This document shows, one piece after another, positions 1 through 7,273 of a DNA stretch of 24,512 nucleotides. The DNA is from Thermomonas sp. (lineage in GTDB: Bacteria > Pseudomonadota > Gammaproteobacteria > Xanthomonadales > Xanthomonadaceae): the NCBI GenBank assembly GCA_024711415.1, contig JANJSW010000213.1, positions 1 through 24,512 of the forward strand, given 5' to 3'. Position numbers and translations under genes: made by a program. The number at the start of each line of letters is the position of its first letter. Position 1 is the first letter of the stretch. Below the pieces are notes generated by a model that had not been told where the DNA came from, made no database searches, and saw nothing but the letters and a program-made list of their open reading frames with translations.

Positions 1-29
1 TACGTAGCCCCACACACCATCGCGCCCGA

Positions 30-1499
30 TCAGGAAGCTCGCCGCTGCTTCTTCGCCTCGTCCGAACGCTGCTGCTGGATGCGCTCGAAATAATCCGCAT
101 CGATGCCGGTCACGTACTCGCCGTTGAAGCAGGAACTGTCGAACTTGCGGCCCGGAAACTTCGGTCCGGCCACAGCGGTTTCAAGGTCGGCCAGATCCTG
201 GTAGATCAGCCAGTCGCAGCCCAGCAGCTGCTCGATTTCCTTTTCGCTGCGGCCGTGCGCCACCAGCTCCTCGCGCGACGGCATGTCGATGCCGTACACG
301 TTGGGGTGACGGACCGGCGGTGCGGCGGAAGCCAGGTAGACCTTCTTGGCGCCGGCATCGCGCGCCATCTGCACGATCTGCTGGCTGGTGGTGCCGCGCA
401 CGATGGAATCATCCACCAGCAGCACCACCCGGTTGCGGAACTCCAGCGGGATCGGATTGAGCTTGCGCTTGACCGACTTCGCCCGCTCGCCCTGCCCCGG
501 CATGATGAAGGTGCGGCCGACGTAACGGTTCTTGATGAAGCCCTCGCGGTACTTCACGCCCAGCGTGTTGGCGATCTCCAGCGCCGAATCGCGGCTGGTG
601 TCGGGAATCGGGATGACCACGTCGATGTCGTGGTCCGGCCGCTCGCGCAGGATCTTCTCGCCCAGCGTCACGCCCATGCGCATGCGCGCCTTGTGCACCG
701 AGATCTCCTCGATCATCGAGTCGGGGCGGGCGAAATACACGTATTCGAAGATGCAGGTGGCATGCGGCGCGGCGGGCGCGCATTCGCGTGCGAACAGCTC
801 GCCATTATTGGTGATGATGATGCCCTCGCCCGGTGCAACGTCGCGCACGCGCTCGAAGCCCAGCACGTCCAGCGCCACCGACTCGGAGGCGACGATGAAT
901 TCATCGCCAGCCGCGCCGCTGCGCTTGCCCAGCACCAGCGGGCGGATCCCGTGCGGGTCGCGGAACGCCACCAGGCCCAGCCCCAGCACCGTGCAGACCA
1001 CCGCGTAACCGCCCTTCACCCGCCGGTTCACGCCTTCCAGCGCGGCGAACACCGCGTCCGGCGTCAGCGCGCGCTGGGTGTCCAGCTCGTGCGCGAACAC
1101 GTTGAGCAGCACTTCCGAATCGGAACCGGTATTGACGTTGCGGCGATCCTGCTCGAACACCTCGCGACGCAGCGCCTCGGTGTTGGTCAGGTTGCCGTTG
1201 TGCGCCAGCGCGATGCCGAACGGCGAATTGACATAGAACGGCTGCGCCTCGTCGCTGCCTTCGCTGCCCGCGGTGGGGTAGCGGCAGTGGGCGATGCCGA
1301 CCTGGCCTTCCAGCAGCGCCATCGACCTGGCGTCGAACACGTCGCGCACCAGCCCGTTGCCCTTGTGCACGCGCAGGTGCGAGCCGTGCACGGTGGCGAT
1401 GCCGGCCGCGTCCTGGCCGCGGTGCTGCAGCATGGTCAGCCCGTCATACAACAACCCGGCCACTTCGCTGTGGCCGACGATACCCACGATGCCGCACAT
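30..1499 (-). CDS. purF: Amidophosphoribosyltransferase (first step of purine synthesis)
   Basis: Converts PRPP and glutamine to 5-phosphoribosylamine, the committed step of cytosolic purine synthesis. The 489-residue protein begins [10 protein letters not shown], so Cys2 becomes the N-terminal nucleophile of the Ntn glutaminase domain (about residues 2-235). The phosphoribosyltransferase domain follows, with its PRPP loop [10 protein letters not shown] at 362-371. Length is close to E. coli PurF (505). The start at 1499 is fixed by Cys2 and by an AGGAAG ribosome site about 8 bases upstream; the open frame extends much further upstream but only as a shadow of the SPOR gene. It lies 26 bases after the SPOR gene and is probably cotranscribed with it. 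In E. coli and many relatives cvpA sits between these two genes; here there is no room for it. Very sure of identity. Confidence 0.97.
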   Translation of the reverse strand: MCGIVGIVGHSEVAGLLYDGLTMLQHRGQDAAGIATVHGSHLRVHKGNGLVRDVFDARSMALLEGQVGIAHCRYPTAGSEGSDEAQPFYVNSPFGIALAHNGNLTNTEALRREVFEQDRRNVNTGSDSEVLLNVFAHELDTQRALTPDAVFAALEGVNRRVKGGYAVVCTVLGLGLVAFRDPHGIRPLVLGKRSGAAGDEFIVASESVALDVLGFERVRDVAPGEGIIITNNGELFARECAPAAPHATCIFEYVYFARPDSMIEEISVHKARMRMGVTLGEKILRERPDHDIDVVIPIPDTSRDSALEIANTLGVKYREGFIKNRYVGRTFIMPGQGERAKSVKRKLNPIPLEFRNRVVLLVDDSIVRGTTSQQIVQMARDAGAKKVYLASAAPPVRHPNVYGIDMPSREELVAHGRSEKEIEQLLGCDWLIYQDLADLETAVAGPKFPGRKFDSSCFNGEYVTGIDADYFERIQQQRSDEAKKQRRAS

Positions 1500-1525
1500 G
1501 CTTGGGACTTCCTGTTGGAGTTGGA

Positions 1526-2470
1526 TCAGGGGTGCGGACGGACCATGCCGTCCTTGCCCGCCGCCTTGAGCTTGGCCTTCAGCGCATCGGCTTCGGCGCG
1601 GGTCATCACCGGCCCCACCCGCACCCGGGTGAGGCTGCCGTTCGGGCCGGGCACGGAATCGGTGAACGCATTGAACCCGGCCTTGCGCAGCGCGTCGCGC
1701 TGGGCCAGCGCGTCCGGCGCCGAGGCGAACGCGCCGATCTGCACCACGAAACCGGTGCCTGCGGGATTGGCCGGCTTCGCCGGCAGCGGCTCGGGCTTGG
1801 CCACAGGCGCGGCGACCGGCTTGGCCGGCGCGGGCTTGACCGGTTCGGCCTTGGGCAGCGGCTTGGCTTCGATCTTCGGTTCCGCCGGTGCCGGCTTGGT
1901 CACCGCCGGTGCGGCGGACGCGGCAGGAGTTGCGGTGGCCGTGGCATCCAGCGCCACCACCTTGGCGTCCACGTCGCTGCGCACCTGGCCGGCGCGCAGG
2001 CGCGCGGATTCGGCGGTGGTGCGGTCGGCGAACGGCCCGATGCGCACGCGCTGGGCCTGGCGATCGCCCAGCGTCACCGCCTCGCGATAGCCCGGCAGGC
2101 CAGCCGCAGCCAGCGCCGCGATCACCTTGTCCGCATCGCCCGCGCTGGCATAGCTGCCGAAGCTCACCGCAAAGTCGCCGGCGGCGATCGCTGCCAATGG
2201 CGCTGCGTCTGTCGCGGGCGCCTCGGAGGCGGCGGGCCTCGCATCGGGCATGCCGCAAACGCTGCCCGCGGGTGCAGCCGCGGGCGCGACCAGCGGCAGG
2301 TCCTGGGTCACGGTGCCGTCAGGCGCCTTCGGCTCGGGCGGCACGCGCAGCGACACATCGGAGACGCCGCTGTCGGGCGCGGGCCCTTTGACCAGCAGCG
2401 GCAGGAAGATGACGGCCAGCGCGACCAGCACGGCGGCGCCGACCAGGCGCTGTTTCAGCGACGTATCCAT
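1526..2470 (-). CDS. Inner-membrane protein with two SPOR domains (DedD-like)
   Basis: A 314-residue membrane-anchored, probably septal peptidoglycan-binding protein. One N-terminal membrane helix (about residues 9-27, after MDTSLKQR) is followed by a Pro/Ala-rich periplasmic stretch. A first SPOR-like repeat lies at about 98-165 ([20 protein letters not shown]), then a Lys/Pro/Ala linker (166-237), then a second, better conserved SPOR domain at 238-312 ([20 protein letters not shown]). SPOR domains bind denuded glycan strands at the division site; E. coli DedD has one. I chose the ATG at 2470 because a GGAA motif lies 6-8 bases upstream; an in-frame ATG at 2476 has the motif too close. It sits between folC and purF, matching the dedD position. 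The function is inferred from domain and neighbourhood. Confidence 0.9.
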   Translation of the reverse strand: MDTSLKQRLVGAAVLVALAVIFLPLLVKGPAPDSGVSDVSLRVPPEPKAPDGTVTQDLPLVAPAAAPAGSVCGMPDARPAASEAPATDAAPLAAIAAGDFAVSFGSYASAGDADKVIAALAAAGLPGYREAVTLGDRQAQRVRIGPFADRTTAESARLRAGQVRSDVDAKVVALDATATATPAASAAPAVTKPAPAEPKIEAKPLPKAEPVKPAPAKPVAAPVAKPEPLPAKPANPAGTGFVVQIGAFASAPDALAQRDALRKAGFNAFTDSVPGPNGSLTRVRVGPVMTRAEADALKAKLKAAGKDGMVRPHP

Positions 2471-2507
2471 CGGCATTCCGTGGGGCCAGGGCGCGGTGGG
2501 AGGACGG

Positions 2508-2537
2508 ATTATACCGGCATGCCGGCGGCGGTCAGTC
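2508..2537 (-). promoter_or_regulatory. Candidate promoter for the SPOR-purF pair, with a palindrome in the spacer
   Basis: On the minus strand a perfect TATAAT (plus 2508-2513) is preceded by CTGACC about 16 bases upstream, a fair -35. The spacer is largely filled by the 12-base palindrome CCGGCATGCCGG (2514-2525), which abuts the -10. The -35 overlaps the last codons of folC. This would allow the SPOR and purF genes to be expressed apart from folC. The palindrome could be an operator or a chance GC-rich repeat. Confidence 0.45.
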
Positions 2538-3803
2538 CGCGGCGTTCAGGTAGCGCAGCGCTTCCGAAGCGGCGTGGAACGACCCGAACGCGAGCACGCG
2601 ACCATCCGGCGCAGCCTGTCCCAGCGCGGCCGCCAGCGCGCCCGCCACGTCGGCGTGATGCGCCCCCGCAGCAGCAGCCGTACCCACCAGCCGCTGCGCC
2701 AGCGCCCCCGCATCGCTGCCGCGCGGACCGGCGTCCAGCGAACCGGCCAGCAGCCAGCCGTCCACCGTGTCGGCCAGTGCCGTCACCACGCCGGCGGCGT
2801 CCTTGTCGGCCAGCGCCGCGTACACGGCCAGGGTGCGCCGCTTCGGCTGGGTACGCAGCCAGTCGGCCAGCGCGGCGGCAGCCTGCGGGTTGTGGCCCAC
2901 GTCGACGATGATTTCCACGCCACCGCGCTCGAACCGCTGCAACCGCCCCGCCACCGCGGCATCGGCCACGCCGCGCGCCAGCGCTGCGTCCTCCAGCGGC
3001 AGGTCCAGCGCCCGCAGCGCGGCGATCGCGCAGGCGGCGTTGCGCAGCTGCACCGGCGCGCCCTGCGCCTGCATCGGCAGCGGCAGCACGATCTCGTAAC
3101 CGACCTCGCGCCAGCGCCAGTGGCCGCCATCGACCGGCTCGGCGAAGAAGTCGTTGGCGATCCGCCAGGCCGGCGCGCCGATGGCATAGGCGTGGCGCAA
3201 CACGCTGGCCGGCGGGTCGTCGTCGCCCAGCACCAGCGGCTTGAACGGACGCGCGATGCCGGCCTTCTCGAAGCCGATCGCCTCGATGTCGCCACCCAGC
3301 CAGTCCTGATGATCCAGACCCACCGTGGTAACGATGGCGGCGTCGGCATCGACGATGTTGACCGCGTCCAGCCGCCCGCCCAGCCCCACTTCCAGCACGA
3401 CCAGGTCGAGCCCGGCGCGCGCGAACAGCCACAGCACGCACAACGTGCCGTATTCGAAATAGGTCAGTGGGATGTCACCGCGCGCAGCCTCCACCGCCTC
3501 GAAGCCTTCGATCAGTGCCTCAGCGCCGACGTCGTGGCCGTCGATGCGTACGCGCTCGTTGTAGCGCAGCAGGTGTGGCGACGTGTAGGCGCCGACGCGC
3601 AGCCCCTGCGCGCGCGCGATGGCCTCCACGAACGCCACCGTCGAACCCTTGCCGTTGGTGCCGGCCACGGTGACGACATGCGGGGCTGGCTTGCCCAAGC
3701 CCATCCGCGCGGCAACATCGCGCACGCGCTCCAGGCCCATGGCGATGGCATTCGGATGCTGGCGCTCGATGAAGGCGAGCCAGTCGGGAAGCGTGCGTGA
3801 CAT
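2532..3803 (-). CDS. folC: Dihydrofolate/folylpolyglutamate synthase
   Basis: Adds glutamate to dihydropteroate and to reduced folates in the cytoplasm, an ATP-dependent Mur-ligase-like reaction. The 423-residue protein matches E. coli FolC in length (422). The ATP loop GTNGKGS is at residues 48-54, followed by YTSPHLLRYNERVRIDG, and the C-terminal Mur-ligase domain contains VDVGHNPQAA. The start at 3803 has no Shine-Dalgarno; instead TACAAT lies six bases before the ATG, suggesting a leaderless transcript. Downstream are the SPOR gene and purF. The usual upstream partner accD is not here; a histidine phosphatase gene takes its place, 43 bases away. Confidence 0.96.
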   Translation of the reverse strand: MSRTLPDWLAFIERQHPNAIAMGLERVRDVAARMGLGKPAPHVVTVAGTNGKGSTVAFVEAIARAQGLRVGAYTSPHLLRYNERVRIDGHDVGAEALIEGFEAVEAARGDIPLTYFEYGTLCVLWLFARAGLDLVVLEVGLGGRLDAVNIVDADAAIVTTVGLDHQDWLGGDIEAIGFEKAGIARPFKPLVLGDDDPPASVLRHAYAIGAPAWRIANDFFAEPVDGGHWRWREVGYEIVLPLPMQAQGAPVQLRNAACAIAALRALDLPLEDAALARGVADAAVAGRLQRFERGGVEIIVDVGHNPQAAAALADWLRTQPKRRTLAVYAALADKDAAGVVTALADTVDGWLLAGSLDAGPRGSDAGALAQRLVGTAAAAGAHHADVAGALAAALGQAAPDGRVLAFGSFHAASEALRYLNAAD

Positions 3804-3815
3804 GGCGATATTGTA
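3804..3815 (-). promoter_or_regulatory. Candidate leaderless promoter of folC
   Basis: Read on the minus strand, TACAAT (plus 3810-3815) is followed by ATCGCC and then the folC ATG. A start of transcription 7 bases after the -10 would fall on the A of the ATG. No clear -35 and no ribosome site are visible. The assignment is from spacing only. Confidence 0.4.
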
Positions 3816-3846
3816 GGAGAGCGCCGAAGCGCCAGCCGCCCTGCGC

Positions 3847-4497
3847 TTACAGCGCGCGGTGCTTCGCCTCGCCGAAGAACGGGGTGTGGTGGGCGCAGTC
3901 GTTCAGGCGCACCACTTCCAGCGAATCCACGTCCGGGCCTTCGAGCAGGTTCAGCGTGGTCGGGGCCTGGCGGAAGCTCCACAGCTTGGTCAGCGGCAGG
4001 CCGAGGACGCGCGCCAGCAGCACGCGGTTGACCGCATCGTGGGCGACCACCAGCAGGGTGTCCTCGGCGCCCAACCCTTCACAGGCCCGCGCCAGCGCCG
4101 GCCAGGCGCGGTCCAGCACCATCTGCAGCGACTCGCCACCGGCGCCGGGCATCATCACCGTGTCCGGGGCCTCGCGCCAGGCGCGCAGGCGCTCGGGATC
4201 GCGCTCGGCGATTTCGCTGGCCAGCAGGCCTTCCCATTCGCCGTGGGCGATTTCCAGGAAGCCATCGTCGAAGCCCAGCCGCGATGCGCGCGCCACGCCC
4301 AGCGCCAGCTGCGCGGTACGGGTGGCGCGTGCCAGCGGCGAGGCCACGGCGCGGTCGATGCGCAGCGACATCAGCCGTTCGCCCAGCGCGGTGGCCTGGG
4401 CGATGCCGAGGTCGGACAGGGGGATGTCGACCTGGCCCTGGTAGCGGCCTTCGGCGTTCCACGGCGTTTCGCCGTGGCGGGCAAGCAGGATCTTCAT
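3847..4497 (-). CDS. Histidine phosphatase family protein (phosphoglycerate-mutase-like)
   Basis: A 216-residue cytosolic member of the branch-1 histidine phosphatases. The phosphohistidine motif RHGE is at residues 7-10, the second basic pocket residues are around SPLARATR (53-60), the likely acid is Glu82 in LEIAHGEWEG, and the second catalytic His is H153 in VVAHDAVNR. The fold covers cofactor-dependent phosphoglycerate mutases, alpha-ribazole phosphatase (CobC) and broad phosphatases; substrate cannot be read from sequence, and no cobalamin genes are nearby. The start at 4497 fits the family (MKILLARHGE) and has GGTGAG about 10 bases upstream; an upstream in-frame ATG at 4530 would add 11 unlikely residues. 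Transcribed toward folC. Confidence 0.88.
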   Translation of the reverse strand: MKILLARHGETPWNAEGRYQGQVDIPLSDLGIAQATALGERLMSLRIDRAVASPLARATRTAQLALGVARASRLGFDDGFLEIAHGEWEGLLASEIAERDPERLRAWREAPDTVMMPGAGGESLQMVLDRAWPALARACEGLGAEDTLLVVAHDAVNRVLLARVLGLPLTKLWSFRQAPTTLNLLEGPDVDSLEVVRLNDCAHHTPFFGEAKHRAL

Positions 4498-4515
4498 GCG
4501 CGGCGGACTCACCGT

Positions 4516-4530
4516 TTGTGCAGCGCACAA
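4516..4530. promoter_or_regulatory. Inverted repeat between divergent phosphatase and DUF3224 genes
   Basis: TTGTGCAGCGCACAA is a perfect inverted repeat with 6-base arms and a 3-base centre. It lies in the 103-base divergent spacer, just downstream of a weak minus-strand -10 (TAGGAT, plus 4530-4535), where a repressor could bind. No known regulator is assigned; such repeats also arise by chance. Confidence 0.3.
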
Positions 4531-4600
4531 TCCTAGCAGGTTGCACGCGGTTTACATCGGCCGCGGTAGGCTTGGGTTTCCGCAGACAGGAGTCCGGGAC

Positions 4601-4996
4601 ATGCAGGCCAAAGGCGAGTTCGAAGTCACGCGCATCCCGCAGGAAGAGCTGGAGATCGGCGAAGGGGCGACCATCGGCCATTCGCGCTTCGACAAGCGTT
4701 TCCGCGGCCCGCTGGATGCCGTCAGCGTGGTGCACATGCTGGCGCTGATGTCGCCCGTGCAGGGCTCCGGCGCCTACGTGGCGATCGAGCGCATCGAGGG
4801 CACGCTGGACGGCCGCCGCGGCAGCTTCTTCGTCCAGCACAACGGCATCATGGATCGCGGCAAGCCTTCACTCGACATCACCGTGATCCCCGACTCCGGT
4901 ACCGGCGCACTGGAAGGCCTGCACGGGCGCATCGGCATCGACATCACCGACGGCAAGCACTACTACACGTTCGATTACGACTTCCGCGACGCGTGA
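4601..4996 (+). CDS. DUF3224-type protein
   Basis: A 131-residue cytosolic protein without signal peptide or membrane segment. The pattern FEVTRIPQEE near the start, HMLALMSPVQGSGAYVAIERIEG in the middle and a C-terminal SGTGALEGLHGRIGIDI...YTFDYDF stretch matches the DUF3224 family, small beta-barrel proteins of unknown role widely found in bacteria. The start at 4601 has AGGAG about 8 bases upstream. It stands alone, divergent from the histidine phosphatase and convergent with the S46 peptidases, and ends at a strong hairpin. No function is proposed. Confidence 0.85.
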   Translation: MQAKGEFEVTRIPQEELEIGEGATIGHSRFDKRFRGPLDAVSVVHMLALMSPVQGSGAYVAIERIEGTLDGRRGSFFVQHNGIMDRGKPSLDITVIPDSGTGALEGLHGRIGIDITDGKHYYTFDYDFRDA

Positions 4997-5010
4997 GATC
5001 CGCGCAAAGG

Positions 5011-5037
5011 AAAACGCCGGCGCGAGGCCGGCGTTTC
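5011..5037. terminator. Bidirectional terminator hairpin
   Basis: Arms AAACGCCGGC (5012-5021) and GCCGGCGTTT (5027-5036) form a perfect 10-base stem with a 5-base loop. A/T ends on both sides make it usable from either strand. It lies between the convergent DUF3224 and S46 peptidase genes. Confidence 0.8.
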
Positions 5038-5056
5038 CCGTTCCAACCGGAGGCGC

Positions 5057-7231
5057 TTACTTCTTCGGCGCCACGCCCAGTTCCTGCAGCAGCTGCGGCG
5101 ACGGCATGACCTCCTGCATGATCCAGCGCATGTAGCGCTGGTCCACCGAGATCATGCGGGTCATCACCGGCTCGAACACCCAGTTGCTGGCAACGGCTTC
5201 CTGGATGCCGTCGAAGGCCAGGCCGACCAGCTTGCCCTGCGCATCCAGCACCGGCGAGCCGGAGTTGCCGCCGGTGATGTCGAGGTCGGACAGGAAGTTC
5301 ACCGGCACCGTACCCAGGCGCTTGTCGGCCAGGCCGCCGTAACGCTTGGCGGCCACCGCGTCGAGCAGCGCCTTCGGGTTGTCGAAGGGATCCTTGCCGG
5401 TTTCCTTGGCCGCCACCTGCTCCAGCAGGGTGAACGGCTGCTGCACGCTGCCGTCCAGCTTGGTGTAGCCCTTGACGGTGCCGAAGGTGATCCGCAGCGA
5501 CGAGTTGGCGTCCGGATAGACCGCCTCGCCCTTGCTCTTCTTGTAGTCGGCCATCGCCTGCAGGTACAGCGGGCGCGCCTGCAGCGCGGTGCCGTACACC
5601 GCCTTCGACTTCTTTTCCATTTCCATCAGCGTCGGCATCACCGCCACCGCGTACTGGATGGCCGGGTCGGTGCTGGCTTCGAACGCGGCCTTGTCGGCGT
5701 TGAGCCACTTCAGCCGCTCGTCCAGATTGCCCAGCTTGCTGCCGTCCAGGCGCGCCAGCGCCTTGTCGGCGGCGGCCTTGTCGCTGCCGCCCAGCCAGCC
5801 GTCCACCGCGGCCACATGCTGCGCCGAAGGCAGCGCGACGTAGCGATCCAGCCAGTACTGCTGCAGCTGGCGGTCCATCGCCGGCACGTAGCGGCGCTCC
5901 ATCTGCTTGAGGCTGCCTTCGATCACCGGCAGGTCACGCTGCTGGTAGCCGGACTCGCGCTCGGCATCGGGCTTCTGCTTCTCGATGGCGAGGCGGTACA
6001 GGCTCACCGCGGTGCCCAGCACGCCGCTGCGGTTGAAGCTGCCCAGCACCAGGTCACGCTCCTGCGTCAGCTTGGCGTCTTCCACCAGCTTCACCAGCGT
6101 CGCGTGCGCGTCCAGCGCCGGCTTGCCGGCCTCGCCCTGCGCCCGCAGCCAGTTCAGCACTGCTGCTTCCTCATTGCGCTTGAAGCCCAGCACGTCGTTG
6201 CGGGCGAAGCCTTCCAGCTGGCCGTCGAAGTTCTTGCTGGTGTTGTTCCAGCTGGCCATGGTGGCGGCGTACTTCACCGCGATGTCGGGATTGTCCTTGC
6301 CTGCCGCCTCGACCAGCGCGATCTGGTCCTTGAATGCCTTGGAAATGGCCGGATAGCGCCATGCCTGGGTGTTCTCGAACTCCGCCGCCAGCGCGTAACG
6401 GTCGGTGCGGCCCGGATAGCCCGCCACCATCACGAAGTCGCCCGCGCCCAGCGGCTTGTCGGCAATCTTCAGCCAGTGCTTCGGCCGGTAGGGCACGTTG
6501 TCCTTGCTGAACGCCGCCGGCTTGCCGTCCTTGCCCACGTAGGCGCGGTAGAACGAGAAGTCGCCGGTGTGGCGCGGCCACATCCAGTTGTCGATGTCGC
6601 CACCGAACTTGCCTACGCTGGCGGGCGGCGCGTAGGCCAGGCGCACGTCCTTGATCTCGAGGTTCTTGAACAGGCGGTAGGTGTTGCCGCCCATGAAGCT
6701 GTAGACGCGGCAGCGGTAGCCGGCATCGGCCTCGCAGGCACTGGTGGTCTTCTTCTCGAAGGCTTCGAGCGCGTCGGCGCGCGCGACCGGGTCGCTGCCC
6801 GCCGCCGCCATCGCCGCCCTGGCGTCCGCGGTGACGTCGGTGATGTCCTCCAGCACGTAGATGCGCGCATTCGGACCGGCCGAGAGCTCATCGGCCGGGG
6901 TGGCCGGGTTGAAGCCGTCGCGGATCAGGTTCTTCTCGGCGGTGGAATTCAGCTGGATCGCGCCATAGGCGCAGTGGTGGTTGGTCGCCACCAGGCCCTG
7001 GGGCGAGACGAAACTGGCCGTGCAGCCGCCCAGCGACACGACCGCGCCCATCGGGTCACCGGTGAGGTTGGCCAACTGCTTCGGGTCCAGCTTCAGGCCG
7101 GCCTTCTTCAGCGGGCCGGCGATTTCCGGCAGCTGCTGCGGCACCCACATGCCTTCGTCGGCATGCACGGCAGCGGCGAAGCTGGCGGTGGCCGCGGCGA
7201 TGCCGGCGGCGAGGAGGGTCTTGCGCATCAT
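5057..7231 (-). CDS. S46 family dipeptidyl-peptidase, DPP7-like (Gly at specificity position)
   Basis: A 724-residue exported serine exopeptidase expected to remove dipeptides from the N-termini of oligopeptides in the periplasm. Signal peptide 1-24 (cleavage after VHA), then DEGMWVPQQLP typical of the family. Catalytic triad: His in NHHC (84-87), Asp224 in HTGDF, Ser657 in GNSGSP, with an alpha-helical cap of about 230-560 between. The residue 18 after the catalytic Ser, which sets P1 preference in S46, is Gly675 (FDG). Gly here marks DPP7-type enzymes favouring hydrophobic P1 residues; Arg or Ser marks DPP11. The ATG at 7231 is chosen because AAGGA lies 5 bases upstream; an in-frame ATG at 7252 lacks one and would blur the signal peptide. 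Second gene of a pair, 42 bases after its paralogue. Confidence 0.93.
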   Translation of the reverse strand: MMRKTLLAAGIAAATASFAAAVHADEGMWVPQQLPEIAGPLKKAGLKLDPKQLANLTGDPMGAVVSLGGCTASFVSPQGLVATNHHCAYGAIQLNSTAEKNLIRDGFNPATPADELSAGPNARIYVLEDITDVTADARAAMAAAGSDPVARADALEAFEKKTTSACEADAGYRCRVYSFMGGNTYRLFKNLEIKDVRLAYAPPASVGKFGGDIDNWMWPRHTGDFSFYRAYVGKDGKPAAFSKDNVPYRPKHWLKIADKPLGAGDFVMVAGYPGRTDRYALAAEFENTQAWRYPAISKAFKDQIALVEAAGKDNPDIAVKYAATMASWNNTSKNFDGQLEGFARNDVLGFKRNEEAAVLNWLRAQGEAGKPALDAHATLVKLVEDAKLTQERDLVLGSFNRSGVLGTAVSLYRLAIEKQKPDAERESGYQQRDLPVIEGSLKQMERRYVPAMDRQLQQYWLDRYVALPSAQHVAAVDGWLGGSDKAAADKALARLDGSKLGNLDERLKWLNADKAAFEASTDPAIQYAVAVMPTLMEMEKKSKAVYGTALQARPLYLQAMADYKKSKGEAVYPDANSSLRITFGTVKGYTKLDGSVQQPFTLLEQVAAKETGKDPFDNPKALLDAVAAKRYGGLADKRLGTVPVNFLSDLDITGGNSGSPVLDAQGKLVGLAFDGIQEAVASNWVFEPVMTRMISVDQRYMRWIMQEVMPSPQLLQELGVAPKK

Positions 7232-7273
7232 CGTTGTCCTTGGTGTTTGCATCGGGGGAACGCGGGAATCGTT

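Noticed and set aside
1-29. Possible next gene after purF on the minus strand (ATG at 20, or another frame reading [12 protein letters not shown])
   Set aside because: Fewer than ten codons are visible and there is no clear ribosome site, so neither frame can be supported.
1500-2258. N-terminal extension of the purF frame
   Set aside because: The Ntn nucleophile Cys2 must follow the initiator Met at 1499, and a good ribosome site lies just before it.
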